This document shows, piece after piece, positions 25,938-36,500 of a stretch of 64,000 nt of DNA. Location: the NCBI RefSeq assembly GCF_018873765.1, contig NC_057924.1, forward strand, positions 9,821,001-9,885,000, read 5' to 3'. The number at the start of each line of letters is the position of its first letter. Position 1 is the stretch's first letter. A program made the translations under genes and the position numbers. The stretch is from Telopea speciosissima. Lineage: Eukaryota > Streptophyta > Magnoliopsida > Proteales > Proteaceae. The notes beneath the pieces are model-generated. The model did no database searches and was not told the DNA's origin. It saw only the letters and a list, made by a program, of their open reading frames with translations.

Positions 25938-26213
25938 ATGAGCTTCAGGTACACAAGCAGAGTACTGTTATACCAAGCTGAGATGCGAGACCAAGCCTAC
26001 TACATCTGCAAGTGCGATTCCGGTGCCGTTAAGTCCCTTAAGGACTCCACCTGTACCTGTTCTTCTTCTTCTTCTTCGAAACAGGCGAGGATTTTCGCCG
26101 GTGCCGTCGATTCCCCTGCCTTCAAGACAGCCAAGAACAGGGATCTCAAGCTTAGACAGGCAGAGGAATCCCTTCGGACGGTCATGTACTTGAGTTGTTG
26201 GGGTCCCAATTGA
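25938..26213 (+). CDS. Divergent wound-induced protein (DUF3774)
   Basis: An intronless 91-aa frame from the ATG at 25938 (MSFRYTSRVLLYQAEMRDQA) to TGA. The C-terminus LRQAEESLRTVMYLSCWGPN is the diagnostic end of the plant wound-induced protein (WIP, DUF3774) family. The N-terminal half differs from the array genes further right: it lacks the AWIVAAS/KDQG block and has a Cys/Ser-rich middle (CTCSSSSSSKQ). Family members are small, intronless and induced by wounding or other stress; their biochemical role is not settled. It stands alone, about 7 kb left of the array and in the opposite orientation, suggesting an old paralogue. A TTG two codons upstream is in frame but not a plausible start. 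Confidence 0.85.
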   Translation: MSFRYTSRVLLYQAEMRDQAYYICKCDSGAVKSLKDSTCTCSSSSSSKQARIFAGAVDSPAFKTAKNRDLKLRQAEESLRTVMYLSCWGPN

Positions 26214-26407
26214 TTGATAATTGTGATTATTCTGTTGGATCTAAATTATACTATATGTATCCAAATAATTAAGACTAGATCCTAGATCCTCATACAGTTT
26301 CGAACGAAGATCGAATTCGCCATTGTAGTACTCTGCCTGCCTCTTGTACATACCAGATTGATGTATATATAAGAGTTGCATATGTTAGTATCTTTTTTTA
26401 TCCAGTG

Positions 26408-26490
26408 TATCAGACTGCCGCCACTATGGGTTTTGGAGAGAATCATAATGTACGCAGCCTTACCTTGCTTTCAAAGAGAAGCTGTTTCTA
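26408..26490 (-). mobile_element. Truncated Au-type SINE
   Basis: The reverse complement reads GAAACAGC-like start, GGTAAGGCTGCGTACATTAT and a degraded CCAAAACCCATAGTGGCGGC. It lies just downstream of the WIP-like gene. Only the middle of the SINE is recognisable. Confidence 0.65.
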
Positions 26491-26837
26491 GTTTTTTTTA
26501 ATTTTTTTCTTTTCTTTTTTCCCTATTTCAATAATTGGATCTGGCAGTTCGGAGAAACTGGTGTGTTTCTAATGATCATATCCATTAAAGAAGCTTCAAA
26601 AGATATTAAGAAACCCTATTACCTGTGTCTAAGTGTGAACAACGAGATCGTGAGACCGATGCTTCCAGTTTTGTGTTTCTTCTTCTTTGGTAGAATTGTG
26701 TACGGGTCAAAGATTGAGCATATTCGTCTCCAAACAAAATACGTGGCTTCGGAGTAGCCCGAGTCTTTGACGTATAGAACTGTTTAGCCTTGGTACGTGA
26801 TTTATATCTCACGGATGCCATGTGTACTACACATGAG

Positions 26838-26925
26838 GATGGATCAGGTTCTCTTACATTCTTGTACACTTGCAAGCCGTCCACATGGAATCCACTCCAT
26901 GTGAATGGTTGGAGGCGTACAAGAA
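26838..26925. repeat. Small inverted-repeat (MITE-like) element
   Basis: Left GATCAGGTTCT and TTGTAC match right GTACAAGAACCTGATC in inverted orientation, and the inner CCACATGGA/TCCATGTG also pairs. Foldback organisation without coding capacity fits a MITE. No clear target duplication was seen. Confidence 0.5.
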
Positions 26926-26989
26926 CCTGATCAGGCCTCCACGTCCCCAATAATAGACTTTCACTCGGCGAAAACAGCCTCAGGTCAAA

Positions 26990-28241
26990 ACTAGGGTTTT
27001 AGTAATCGGTATGGGTATCAGGTGATACTGATTCGAATTGGTCCATATCGGTTGGGATCGAACAGATTTACCATTGTTTCCTTAATATAATATTTTTTTT
27101 GAACATTTTACCTCCTGTCCATACTAATCCACGAATACGAGATCGATCAGGAATTGGTACGGTCTTCACTGATAGAGATACGAATCGACTGATCCAATCG
27201 ATTTATCATTTATATTGATTTTTTACTGGATCAATCGAAGTCGAAAAAAAATCGATAAAACTTTAACATATTTTACACTTTTTTTATTAAATATTTTTTC
27301 GATATTAGACCATTAAAGTCAGTAGCTTTGGTTTTTGTAGACTGAACACCTTATCAGTCCAATTTTTTAATTGACTTGATATCAGGGATTTCGGACTCGG
27401 TATAGAATATGGTATCAATCTCAGTCGATACCAGTTCAATATCGATTCGGATTGACCCTTATTGGAAGGATTTGCCTTTAGTTTCATTTAAAATTATTTT
27501 TTTACCATTTTACTCGTGGTCCGTACTGATTCATCGATATGGGATTGACCAGGTATTGATATTGGCCCGTGCCAATGTTAGAACGAATTAAATTGGCCAA
27601 ATTCGATTCCGATTCCTTGAACCATGCTTGGTATATGTAGCAAACTGTAAAAAACAACCGAAACCAGATCAAACTCCGACTGTTTGACACCCTTGCATGT
27701 AGTATTAAGAAAATGTAAAGGGTGATTCCATGGATACGTGTTTTTTAAGGGGTGACAATTTAAAACCGAAATCAAAATCTTCCATTTAAAATAGAACCAA
27801 ATCGAAGTAAATCAGTTCGATTGTGGTTTCAAAAGCTGGAATCTTTTCTTGATTCAGTTTGATTTCAGTTTAAGAACTAAAATCGTTGAACCATATCGAA
27901 TTACTTATTTTCAAACTGAATAAGAAATCAGGTAAAATTATATTCTTTTTAATATTTCAATCAATGTGAATAATAAATTCTATTCCTTTTTATTGTTTGG
28001 AAAATGCTTGGTGGATCCTGATCCTAACAAACAAGGGGTTTTTTAGTTGGTGAAGATATAAAAAGTTAGCCTAGAGACCTAAAATATATGGGACCTAAAC
28101 CAAACAAGGAACCAAAAATGCTTAATTCGGTTTTGAAAATGTGTTTCTCATCTCGGTTTAGTTTGGTTTTGATTTCTACATTTATATCTTGGACCGAATT
28201 AAAACCAAACTGAATAATTGAAACCAAACCGATGAACTCCC
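26990..28241. repeat. Degenerate dispersed repeat rich in GATCGGTAT-like words
   Basis: Begins near CTAGGGTTTTAGTAATCGG and is made of diverged GATACCGATT/AATCGGTATC words and AAACCGAA-type runs. The same edge motif recurs in reverse at about 49830, so this is a dispersed family rather than unique DNA. No coding content. Confidence 0.5.
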
Positions 28242-28410
28242 TTAGGCTGCATTTGATAGCGTTTATGTTCTGGGAACACTATTTTTTTTTTCCGGGGGGG
28301 GGGGTGGAATCATCTTTTTCCATTTCTATGCTGGAACTGTGTTCATTTTGCGTTTAATGACTTTTGGTAAACTTGTTCTGGGACTAGTTTTAGAACACAA
28401 GTAGAGCACC

Positions 28411-28640
28411 CACTACAAGAAAAGGCGTTTTTTAAATGTCGTCGTAGCTTAAAAAACGCCGCTATATGATTCAGCGGCGTTTATTACAAACGCCGCACAT
28501 ATGTCGTCAAATGTACCGCCGGAAATGTATCGCGACGTTTATGCCGTATGCCCGTGTAAGTATACTTTCACCGGCGTTTGTTAACAAATATCGCCATATA
28601 TACTTTATAACGGCGTTTTTTTGAAATGTCGTTATATATT
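28411..28640 (+). mobile_element. CACTA (En/Spm) transposon terminus
   Basis: Starts with CACTACAAGAAAA, the canonical plant CACTA terminal inverted repeat. It is followed by subterminal copies of the word AACGCCGC and its complement GCGGCGTTT. I found no matching right terminus, so this is one end only, nested in the Harbinger-like element. Confidence 0.75.
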
Positions 28641-28916
28641 GGAATAAGTTATTAACACTGTTACCAATAATTACAATACGTATTATAAACACCATAACCC
28701 AACTAATTATGTAATTGTCATTACCACTCAAGCCAACATAACCAAAAGAACATAAAATCCAACCATACATCCATTATATCTTTTGAGAACTTCAAGTGGT
28801 AAAAATCCATTGGATGAGCATATGATTATTTGATTCAATTGCTTTGTTTTTCCCCGTAGGGTGGGCAATAACCTAAATGCATACAAATAGAGCTTTTTAT
28901 TTTTTTAATAATACTT

Positions 28917-28999
28917 GTCAGAAGTGGGATTTGAACCCACGCCCTCTCACGAGGACCAGAACTTGACTCTGGCGCCTTAGACCACTCGGCCATCCTGAC
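28917..28999 (-). tRNA. tRNA-Leu (anticodon CAA)
   Basis: The minus strand starts GTCAGGATGGCCGAGTGGTC and ends CCCACTTCTGAC. The 7-bp acceptor stem pairs (one G-T). The anticodon stem CCAGA/TCTGG encloses loop GTCAAGT with CAA. There is a type-II variable arm (TCCTCGTGAGAGGGC) and the T-arm is GTGGGTTCAAATCCCAC. 83 nt, no intron, no encoded CCA, as expected of a nuclear gene; it does not resemble plastid trnL. I see no clean oligo-T terminator just 3', so expression is uncertain. It lies inside the transposon-like 28.2-29.6 kb interval. Confidence 0.93.
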
Positions 29000-29039
29000 T
29001 TGATGGAGATGGAGCTTATATACTATTGTTATTACTACT

Positions 29040-29158
29040 AGAGGGGAGGGGAGGGGAGGGGATGAGGGAAAGTAACAGTCAAGAGGTTTAAACTCGAAAC
29101 TTCCTAGTGAGCATGGGCATCAAGCGCATCACAACTCACCAACTGCGCTAGGCAACTA
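29040..29158 (-). repeat. tRNA-derived SINE head
   Basis: On the minus strand a strong A box (TAGCGCAGTTGG, about 29136-29153) and B box (GTTTCGAGTTTAAACC, 29085-29100) are correctly ordered and spaced. The acceptor stem does not pair, so it is a SINE head rather than a tRNA. It is followed by a GGGGA repeat tract (29041-29061 on the plus strand). Confidence 0.6.
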
Positions 29159-29614
29159 TTGTTAAGTACAAAAGGGATGTGGAAAATTCTTCAGCGAGAA
29201 TGGAGATTTCTCTTTGTTGGAGTCTCTGGAGCTCGAGATAGAATTCTCTTAGTTGGAGTTCGTGGACCAAGGGTTGAGAGCGACCGAAGGAGCACTGACG
29301 ATGTTGAAGAGGAGTTGAGACATTGAGAGGGATGGCAATGTTGAAGAAGAGACGAGAGAGATTGGGTTGGGTTTAGGTTTTTTTATCGTGTACACATTCT
29401 ATTTTCCTCTACTTTGGATTCCCTCAATTTGGTCTTTGGATCACAAAAACATGTATAGGTTGTTTGTCAAAGATGGCCTTTTGACCTTTTTTTGTGGATT
29501 CGTTGCGCAGGAACACAAAAACAAATCGAATTTACCAAACACTTTTCTAGGTATTTTTGTGTTTGCGGAACACAAAAGAATTGATCTTGGAGATGGTTAT
29601 CAAACGCAGCCTTA

Positions 29615-30021
29615 GTGTTTCGAATGCTCAACTATAATTATCTCAACTATTATGGGTATTTTGGTGGATAAGCAGGTAGGTATATACACAAAGGTCTATT
29701 GCTCATATGTTAAGTCTTGGTTCAAACAAACGAAGAGGGCCAAGTAGAGAGATTTGGAGCTCAATCAAATAAAGCTGATTACAGGACCAAAAACAAAAGA
29801 TGATAAGAATGATGTAAGAACTTTTTACTTTGTCCTCTAGAATCAATGTTCTCTTCATCAGTATTTACAGAATCGATAAAATAGGAGTAATAAAGCTTTG
29901 GAGTGGCATACGTAGGGATGTAAACGGATTGAATTCTGCTCGGATAGTGCTATGCAATAGAGAGATTTAATTAAACGGTCCCATTTGAACCAAACGTCGT
30001 GACAAAGGCCGAGTAGAGAGA
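29615..30021. other. Spacer between two DNA transposons
   Basis: No gene. It contains two near copies of GAGATTTAATTAA (about 29959-29972 and 30018-30030); the second is the target site of the Mutator-like element. Confidence 0.5.
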
Positions 30022-30030
30022 TTTAATTAA

Positions 30031-31323
30031 GGTTTTTGTACAAATGCTTCTCTGAAAATTCCCATTTTTCTAAATGCCCCCTTACAACATTTTTAATTGC
30101 AAATTTTCCCTACTTACAAAACAGTGTAGCACTTTGGTCTAGTCCGATAATCTGGGATGTTAGACGTTAGTTTCAAGGAATCTCATGACCAAAATGCCCT
30201 TATGATAAAAACCCATTAAAATTAAAGAATAAAATGATCAAATTGCCCTCATCATCCCCAAATCGTTTAAGGTTTGAAACTGAAAATCAAATAAAATTCC
30301 TCGAAACTGAAAATGAAAAAAATTACATGAATTTGGTTAATGAGATTTGGCTTCAGCCTGTTTTTATTGTTCTATGGAAATTCATAACTTGGTACTATGG
30401 TATTCAGTTCCAGGCTTCCAGCCCCAACTGTGGTGTTTCAGTAGGTTGATTGGTGGTGATTCCAATCGAGGCCTTTGGTGGTGATTCCAGGTCTTATAGC
30501 CTCCTCTTCTTTATTCCTTCAATCAGAATATCAAGTAAGTATAACCTAAGCACCAATCTTCTATTTCAGTTTCTGAATAATCTTTCAATCGACTGTTCTG
30601 CTATCCCTCTGATTCCTCTGTTTTCTGTTCTCAGTTTCATTCTTAAGGTCTGAATTAAAAAATTCATATAAAAATTCAGTCTAGCATCAATTTCAGTTTT
30701 CCTGTTCTGAGTAGGATTTCTAAAAATTCCAAGCTTTTAATCTCTGATTTCTATTATGTTTTCAGAACCTTCCATTGGTTTGAATTCTCTTTTGTTTTGT
30801 GATTTCAAAATCCCATCTTTCTTCAGTTTTCTCAGAATCCTAATCTCACTCTGTTTCTAGAAATCTTAATTTCCGAGTTAGAATTCTGGATCTGTTGCTG
30901 GTTGCTGTTTGGACCTTCATTACTGATATTTCTTGCATATATGATTGCTAAATGCACCTGATTGATTGCTTACTTTTCTGTGATCGATTGCTGGCTCCCA
31001 ACTGAGTCAACTTCATCCTTTCTGATCTCTTGATTTCTAGATTGGTTCAAACCCTAACAAGGGAAAAAATTTTCAATTTCAAACCCTAAATGATTTGAGG
31101 AAGATGAGGGTAATTTGATAATTTTATTCTTTTATTTTACTAGGTTTTTATCCAGGCATTTTGATCATTAGATTCTTGAAACTAACGTCTAACATCCCAA
31201 ATTAATGGGCTACACCAAAGTGCTACACTGTTTTAAAAATAGCAAAGAATTTACAATTAAAAAAATTGTAAGACGACATTTGAACAAATGGACATTTTCA
31301 GAGGGGGCATTTGTAAAAAACCC
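30031..31323. mobile_element. Mutator-like (MULE) non-autonomous element, long TIRs
   Basis: The two ends are inverted repeats over roughly 260-270 bp, including the shared block ACAGTGTAGCACTTTGG and GGGATGTTAGACGTTAGTTT. They are flanked by a perfect 9-bp duplication TTTAATTAA (30022-30030 and 31324-31332). Long terminal inverted repeats with a 9-bp duplication define Mutator-like elements. The 0.7-kb interior has no transposase. Whether it holds a captured host fragment cannot be told from the sequence alone. Confidence 0.88.
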
Positions 31324-31386
31324 TTTAATTAAACGGCCCCATTTGATCTGAGCGGAAGTCCCTGATTCCGATATGGGTTTCCCACT

Positions 31387-31518
31387 ATGGAACTTGAATC
31401 CACTCATCGTTCCTTGAGATCTCCGGTCTTTCAGGCGTTGAAGAGCTCTGATGCAGATTCTGTTCGCACACCTCGAACTCAGCAATCGGTACTCTCTCGT
31501 CTCCTGTTCGAAAATTAA
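31387..31518 (+). other. Short unassigned ORF
   Basis: A 43-aa frame, MELESTHRSLRSPVFQALKS through RTPRTQQSVLSRLLFEN. It has a protein-like composition and a potential donor (TCG/GTACTC) inside, so it may be a stray exon. No family was recognised and no partner exon found. Very uncertain. Confidence 0.2.
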
Positions 31519-32011
31519 AACTATAGAAGAAGAAGTGAGAAACCAATTAAACACGATTGATAGCAAAAGAAATTGGTTTCGTGGAATCGATAGCTTTTAT
31601 GTAGTGGGGATTTTAGTTCAGGTATATTTCACTTTCTTGACAGCACCAGGAAAATGAAACGAAACTAACCTAAACAATGGCTGAAAAGCTCCTAGACTCT
31701 TGCGCAGTGGTTTTCTTCAATTAATTCGGATATCCATAAAAATACTTTTTACGCGGTCTTGATTTCCATAATATTCATTTTATCGAGTGATTACCGAACT
31801 TGGAAACCCAGAATTGGATAGGGCATAGGGTAATTGATCGAAAGGCCTGAACCCTAGAAATAGGAATAGAGAAGAAAGACAAAAAATTTCATACAGACAT
31901 GATCAATGATGCGGGTTGGAAATAAACCAGAAATTGAGCACAGCATAAATGCAATGGAAAGAAACAAATGATAGGAATGATGTAAGATCTATTAACTTTG
32001 TCCTCTAGAAT

Positions 32012-32757
32012 TGATGAGGCATAAAACACCCCACCTATTAGAGGCTGCCACAGGGCCGACCCGACTTCAGTCCGAGAACTGAGTTGGGCCGAGCAGGAAA
32101 TCGGGCTGACCCCATCTCCACTATAAGTCACTTGACAGAGTCAGACTCGTGCAAGCTAGCCGGTGGCTAAGGTCGAGCTCATACAGGTCAACCGTAAACT
32201 CCTGGCCGAGCTTACTGCCGAGACAGACCTCTCGGGCCGACCTCCTAGGCCGAGGTGACGGCCAAGGCCGACCCATCGGGCCGCCCTCCTAAGCCGACCT
32301 CCGAGGCCTCCTCCTCCTCCTCTGAAGCCGACATAACGCCCCACCGGAGATCTCCTGGCCACGTCAGGAGATCCCGAGAATCACGGGATAAGGATCAAGC
32401 CACGATCCCAGCGCAACACGGAATCGCACTCTACATGGACTCTTACCTTAATAAGAGTCCGACCCCGAAAATGGCTCTCCACTCCGCTCTACGCGAGAGA
32501 ACCTTCCGAAAGAAGGATTCCTACCATACTGGGACTCTCCCAACCGCCTCATCTCCTCCTCACTCTATAAATACCCAGGTATGGAGCACCATTCCTCATC
32601 TGGCTTTTTACTAGCTGTTACGCTGTTGCATTGGAGACCTGACTTGAGCATCGGAGAGTCCTAGGCTGGAGCCACACCAGCTCTCTTGTGCTCATCGCTT
32701 GATTTTTGCAGGCTCATCCGTGGACGAACCGGGCATCGGAGATTTTCACACGCAACA
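32012..32757 (+). mobile_element. Ty3-gypsy-type solo LTR, fossil
   Basis: Runs from TGATGAGGCATAAAA to ACGCAACA (746 bp) and is flanked by identical 5-bp duplications AGAAT (32007-32011, 32758-32762). The GC-rich body with GGCCGA words, a TATA region (CTATAAATACCCAGG) and an end of the form GCAGGCTCATCCG...ACGCAACA match plant gypsy LTRs. No internal domain remains, so it is a solo LTR left by recombination. It sits just 3' of WIP1. Confidence 0.88.
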
Positions 32758-32863
32758 AGAATCAAATCAATATTCTCTCAATCAGTATTTACAGAATGGA
32801 TGAAATAGGAGTAATAAAGCTCTGGAGTGGCAATAAGTCGTGAGCAGTAGAGAGATTTGGAGC

Positions 32864-33139
32864 TCAATTGGGACCCCAACAACTCAAGTACATTACTTTT
32901 CTGAGAGATTCTTCTGATTGTTTCATCTTTTCATCGCTTGGAACCATCTTCTTAGTCATCGCCATTGAAGAAGATGAAGAGGGAAGTCTGTTGGCTTGAG
33001 AAAGAGATCCGCAATTGTTCTTGGCGTGTTGATGGAGGGATCTAATGGTGTAATTCCATCTACAAAACCCTTGATCCTTCAGTGCTTCTACAGTCCCAAC
33101 ACTTGCAGCCACGATCCAAGCTCTGCTCGTAGAACTCAT
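32864..33139 (-). CDS. Wound-induced protein WIP1 of the array (DUF3774)
   Basis: An intronless 91-aa protein from the ATG at 33139. N-terminal AWIVAASVGTVEALKDQG, then FCRWNYTIRSLHQHAKNN, a Ser-rich linker (LPSSSSSMAMTKK) and C-terminal SEESLRKVMYLSCWGPN, the complete WIP/DUF3774 layout with about the normal length. The open frame extends upstream of this ATG, but the array alignment and the TATA box at 33281 support the 33139 start. Arabidopsis relatives respond to wounding and low oxygen. No signal peptide is obvious; the N-terminal hydrophobic patch is short. First of six near-copies on this strand; a gypsy solo LTR lies 106 bp 3' of its stop. Confidence 0.93.
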   Translation of the reverse strand: MSSTSRAWIVAASVGTVEALKDQGFCRWNYTIRSLHQHAKNNCGSLSQANRLPSSSSSMAMTKKMVPSDEKMKQSEESLRKVMYLSCWGPN

Positions 33140-33280
33140 TTTCTGTTCTTTGCTACTGTTGTTGCTTCTCTTCGAATCTCGAGAATCAATTAGAGTTGAG
33201 AGTTTATGGATTGTGAACCTGTGAATAAGAAGTTTGAACTTTGAATTGAGCTTGAGAGAGTAAGGTAGACACACAAACCT

Positions 33281-33286
33281 TAAATA
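33281..33286 (-). promoter_or_regulatory. TATA box of WIP1
   Basis: TATTTA on the minus strand in the context TTATTTAAGG, about 145 bp upstream of the ATG. The same TATTTAAGG context recurs in WIP2, WIP3 and WIP5. Confidence 0.65.
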
Positions 33287-33333
33287 AGAAGAACGAGAGA
33301 GCGAGAAGATCACTGAAACTGTGTTAGTCATTA

Positions 33334-33360
33334 GAACCTGTGGGCTGTCTTGCCCAATGG
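33334..33360 (-). promoter_or_regulatory. WIP1 conserved promoter block (CCAAT + GCCCAC)
   Basis: The minus strand reads CCATTGGGC then AGACAGCCCACAGG. This is the most diverged copy of a block shared by WIP1-5. The CCAAT box (inverted) is intact, but the AAACCGCCCAC core of the other copies is altered. Confidence 0.55.
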
Positions 33361-35419
33361 TTTGGGAATTAGGAGAACCATTGCTTCGTCTCCACATAAC
33401 ATCCAGATTGTCTATCTTACCCATCCAGGTAGATGCACTGAACCAGATAATGAAGGGGTAAAATCGGTAATCCAAATTGAAAATACTATCAGTAACCTCT
33501 TGGTTTATCAGAAATTCAGATTTGAAGATAAAAGTATAAAACCAGTGAAGAGCCCATGGTCGAGGGACCATGCAAGTGGGATGACAAAACTTGGTGCCCA
33601 CCCACTTTCCCACTTTCCCACTTTCCCACTTCCTATGATATGCAAGAAATGCTTACATTTAATACTTTTTTAAACCCACTTTTAAGTTTTAACTTGGATC
33701 ATGGGAGATCAGTAATTGGAGTCGCTAAATACATAATCAGATTCATTGAAGGTACCATTCTTTATTAAATTCCTAGTCTTTTAAAAAATATTATCTGTCT
33801 CTATTAAAACTCTTCCCAAAGCAACCATTATTTTGAATATTTTGTGGAAAGATTCTGATACAACTATTTTTTCTTTTTAAGGGAAAACAACACTAACCGG
33901 TTGTGTAGCTCCTGCGTCCTGATCTACGAGCATGCAAAGAAATTGAAAATTGAAAATCTTATTCATATTGATGTTTGTGCACATGTCCTCATTGGCCCCA
34001 CACTAGTGCAAAGGCTACACACCTAGATAGCGATCTCTTACCTTTAAAGTAAAAGTATGGGTCTACTAATTGGTATCAAATAGGTGGAATCCATCAATTT
34101 GGATTAGAATCGAATCAATGGAATTGGACGAGCCCAATTTGGATGCCTACATATACAAAGTGGTTGATTTGTGCTGGATTTCTAGGGTTTAGGTTGATTC
34201 TTGACCAACTCTGGCTGAATCGAAATTGGTTGAGGCCAATCCATTGTCAAGTCCACATATTTGAATCTTGGGCAAAAGTTATGTGAGAGAGAGAGAGGAA
34301 GTTTGTAGAGTGTGAGGACTTCTTATGTATTAAATTGTTCCATTGCACCTTATTTGTGCGTTCATATATGCCATTTGTTCAAAGAACTTTTTTTCTTTTC
34401 TGTTTTTAGCTCTTTTAAATAGGAGAGAAGGTTCTCTTTGAGCAAGTGGCATAGAGGAGCACATCAACGAGAGGTGACAAAATAATACTATATATTAAAG
34501 GGCAACGAGATCATTTTATATGAAAAAAAAAAGATAAGTATAGAAAAGTGCTAACGTATCCTACCCCAACAACTCAGAGAAACCATGAGATATAGACATA
34601 TAGATAGAGATCAATAAGAGTATATAGATGCATTAAGGAAATATTGGTGAGGGGGGTCTCCACATTGTGAAATGTTTAGTTTGGTGGGGCTAGGGTAGAG
34701 TGCACTGTATATCTATCATACAATGTTCCAATAGTCATATGGATGGGCTCCTCCAAATGCAGATAATGATTCCAAAAAGGAATATCATGAGAACGGATAA
34801 GATTAATGGATAAAGGATTACGAAGTGGGGACAATGATGTGGCACCTTTTCTTCATGAGTTCGACATATAAGTGGGATTGGAATTTTTTTTCTTTCTTTA
34901 AATCTATCCTATTCAAGGGCCTATACGCCAACCACAAGTTAAGGGGGAAGGCTAAGACAAACCAATAATCTTACAACCAAGGGAAGGGATGAGAGGAGTG
35001 CCAACAAAGAAAATCGATCCTTGGAAAAAAAAACATCCTCTACAGGGTCCTAATCTGGCGGTACACTACAGTGCGGACCTAAGAGCTCGACAAGTGGAAG
35101 ATGCGATATCCAACGATATCGAGCTCGAGACGAAAGAAAAGGGGGGAAAAAAAACTGTCTTGCTTCAAGCTCGCATTGTTGGATGAAGCTTCTTCGATGT
35201 GTCAAGCTCTCAGGGCCGCACTGCAAAGGATTTTAAGCCCGGTCCCTTGATCTTAACATCTAACTGAGGTATCGAGAACAAAGAAAGATAAATTGGTAAA
35301 AAGATCTGAGTTTAGTTCCTCTGCATGTACATACAGGTGCATGTACACGTGAGAGGTAACCACCTGTCCGATTTTCACCATTTACAAGGAGAGGAGGGGT
35401 AATTATAGAAATAAATTAT

Positions 35420-35515
35420 AGAAGGTGCCATGTGTGTCATGTGGGGCCCGCTATGCACACATGGCACCTGCAGCATCACACGATGAGTACAGCAGCGCTG
35501 CAGTTACAGCAGCGG
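35420..35515. repeat. MITE-like hairpin, GTGGGGCCC family
   Basis: Inverted arms GGTGCCATGTGTG and CACACATGGCACC enclose TCATGTGGGGCCCGCTATG. It is followed by CAGCGCTGCAGTTACAGCAG. Related sequence occurs at 55010-55140 and 62593-62660. Absent from the same place in unit 2. Confidence 0.65.
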
Positions 35516-35817
35516 ATTAAAGTCCGGTGAGACCCATCCCTATTTTTGCTGTCGTTTAGCGCGGCTGGACACTCCAGCTCCCGCAACGGCTGGACAGAAT
35601 CCTTTTCCTTAGATATTGATATTTTAAAGGGCAAAATAGTCAGACCGGTAGAAATACCGATGGCGGTAACTAATTAGTCCAATTGTAGTGAAACAACGAG
35701 TTTCGACTTTCGACAAAAATAAAAACTGAAGGCGGTATTATTAGAATTTAGTGGTTTCGCCAAAACTTTGGGATCGGATAGTTGAGTAGTTCCGAACTTG
35801 CGGCAGGTTCGGATCAT

Positions 35818-35993
35818 TATCACCTACAATTCTGACACCCTCCAATTCCCTACAATCCCTCACATGCGAGTGAAATGACCACTTACCCACTGCCTTGGGA
35901 AGTGTGTCCAGGCAGTGGATAAGTGGTCATTTCAGCTTCCATGTGAGGGAATATTGTAGGGGAATTGGAGGGTGTCAGAATTGTAGGAGATAA
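35818..35993. repeat. Foldback MITE with long inverted ends
   Basis: Left CCTACAATTCTGACACCCTC and the right end as reverse complement are the same. Pairing continues inward (AATGACCACTTA, CACTGCCT), so nearly the entire 176 bp folds on itself. Unit 2 lacks it at the matching position (about 44940), so it inserted after the units duplicated. Confidence 0.85.
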
Positions 35994-36289
35994 AAATTCG
36001 TTTCAGAAGCTTCGCTTTAATTCCTCCTTCCTTCCTCTTTCTAGCCTAGACACATCGTCTCGCGTAATATCCGTCTTATCCCTGCCCGAGCAGGGTAAGG
36101 CGGACATTACGTACAACGATATGTCTGGGCCGCTATGGTCTCTACGGGCAGCACGCCGTAGAAGATCTGAATTGCTTTCTTACTTGCATAGAAAAAAGAT
36201 TAAACGATTCAAGAATCTTCCATAATAATTGAAAAAAGGAGAGAGTCTTTTAGCAAAAGAGAAAGCACAGAATCGTCAATTATCAATTT

Positions 36290-36500
36290 TAACCTTTATT
36301 TAAGCCCAATCAAACTTGTAACGAGAGTTAAGGGTTCGACAGCCTATTGACCAAGGGTTACAGTTTCTGGTTTGTTAAAAGTTTTACTAACAACAAGACA
36401 AAGGATTTAGTGATTGGAGACATTGGCATGTAATTTTCCGTTTCATTAATAAAGCCCTGGCTACAATAGTGAAAGTTTGATCCATTTTTGCAGATGACAC
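36290..36500 (+). pseudogene. Deletion scar of a LICWGPK gene (unit 1)
   Basis: The 5' side (CGTCAATTATCAATTTTAAC, TTTATTTAAGCCC, TCAAACTTGT) matches the promoter of the intact gene at 58247. The 3' side (TTCGACAGCC, GGGTTACAGTTTCTGG) matches its 3' region. The coding sequence between is missing, a loss of roughly 400 bp. The TATA-like TATTTAAG survives here. Confidence 0.7.

Larger units (their letters stand above)
28245..29611. mobile_element. PIF/Harbinger-like element with TTA duplication, composite
   Basis: The left end GGCTGCATTTGATA and the inverted right end (GGCTGCGTTTGATA as reverse complement) are flanked by TTA at 28242-28244 and 29612-29614. TTA target duplication plus GG-start inverted ends is the Harbinger/Tourist signature. 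Further inward the two arms still share diverged blocks (GTTTGGTAAA, TTTTGTGTTCC). No transposase frame is present. The interior holds a CACTA terminus, a tRNA-Leu gene and a SINE head, so it is a non-autonomous element that accumulated or captured other sequences. Confidence 0.72.

Noticed and set aside
29085-29153. Second tRNA gene next to tRNA-Leu
   Set aside because: The A and B boxes are good but the acceptor and anticodon stems do not pair; better read as a SINE head.
32255-32614. 119-aa frame in GC-rich DNA
   Set aside because: It lies wholly inside the gypsy solo LTR; the Pro/Ser-rich composition follows from the GGCCGA words.
32864-33613. 249-aa version of WIP1
   Set aside because: The extra N-terminal part crosses the TATA box and leader; all paralogues start at the internal ATG (MSSTSRAW).
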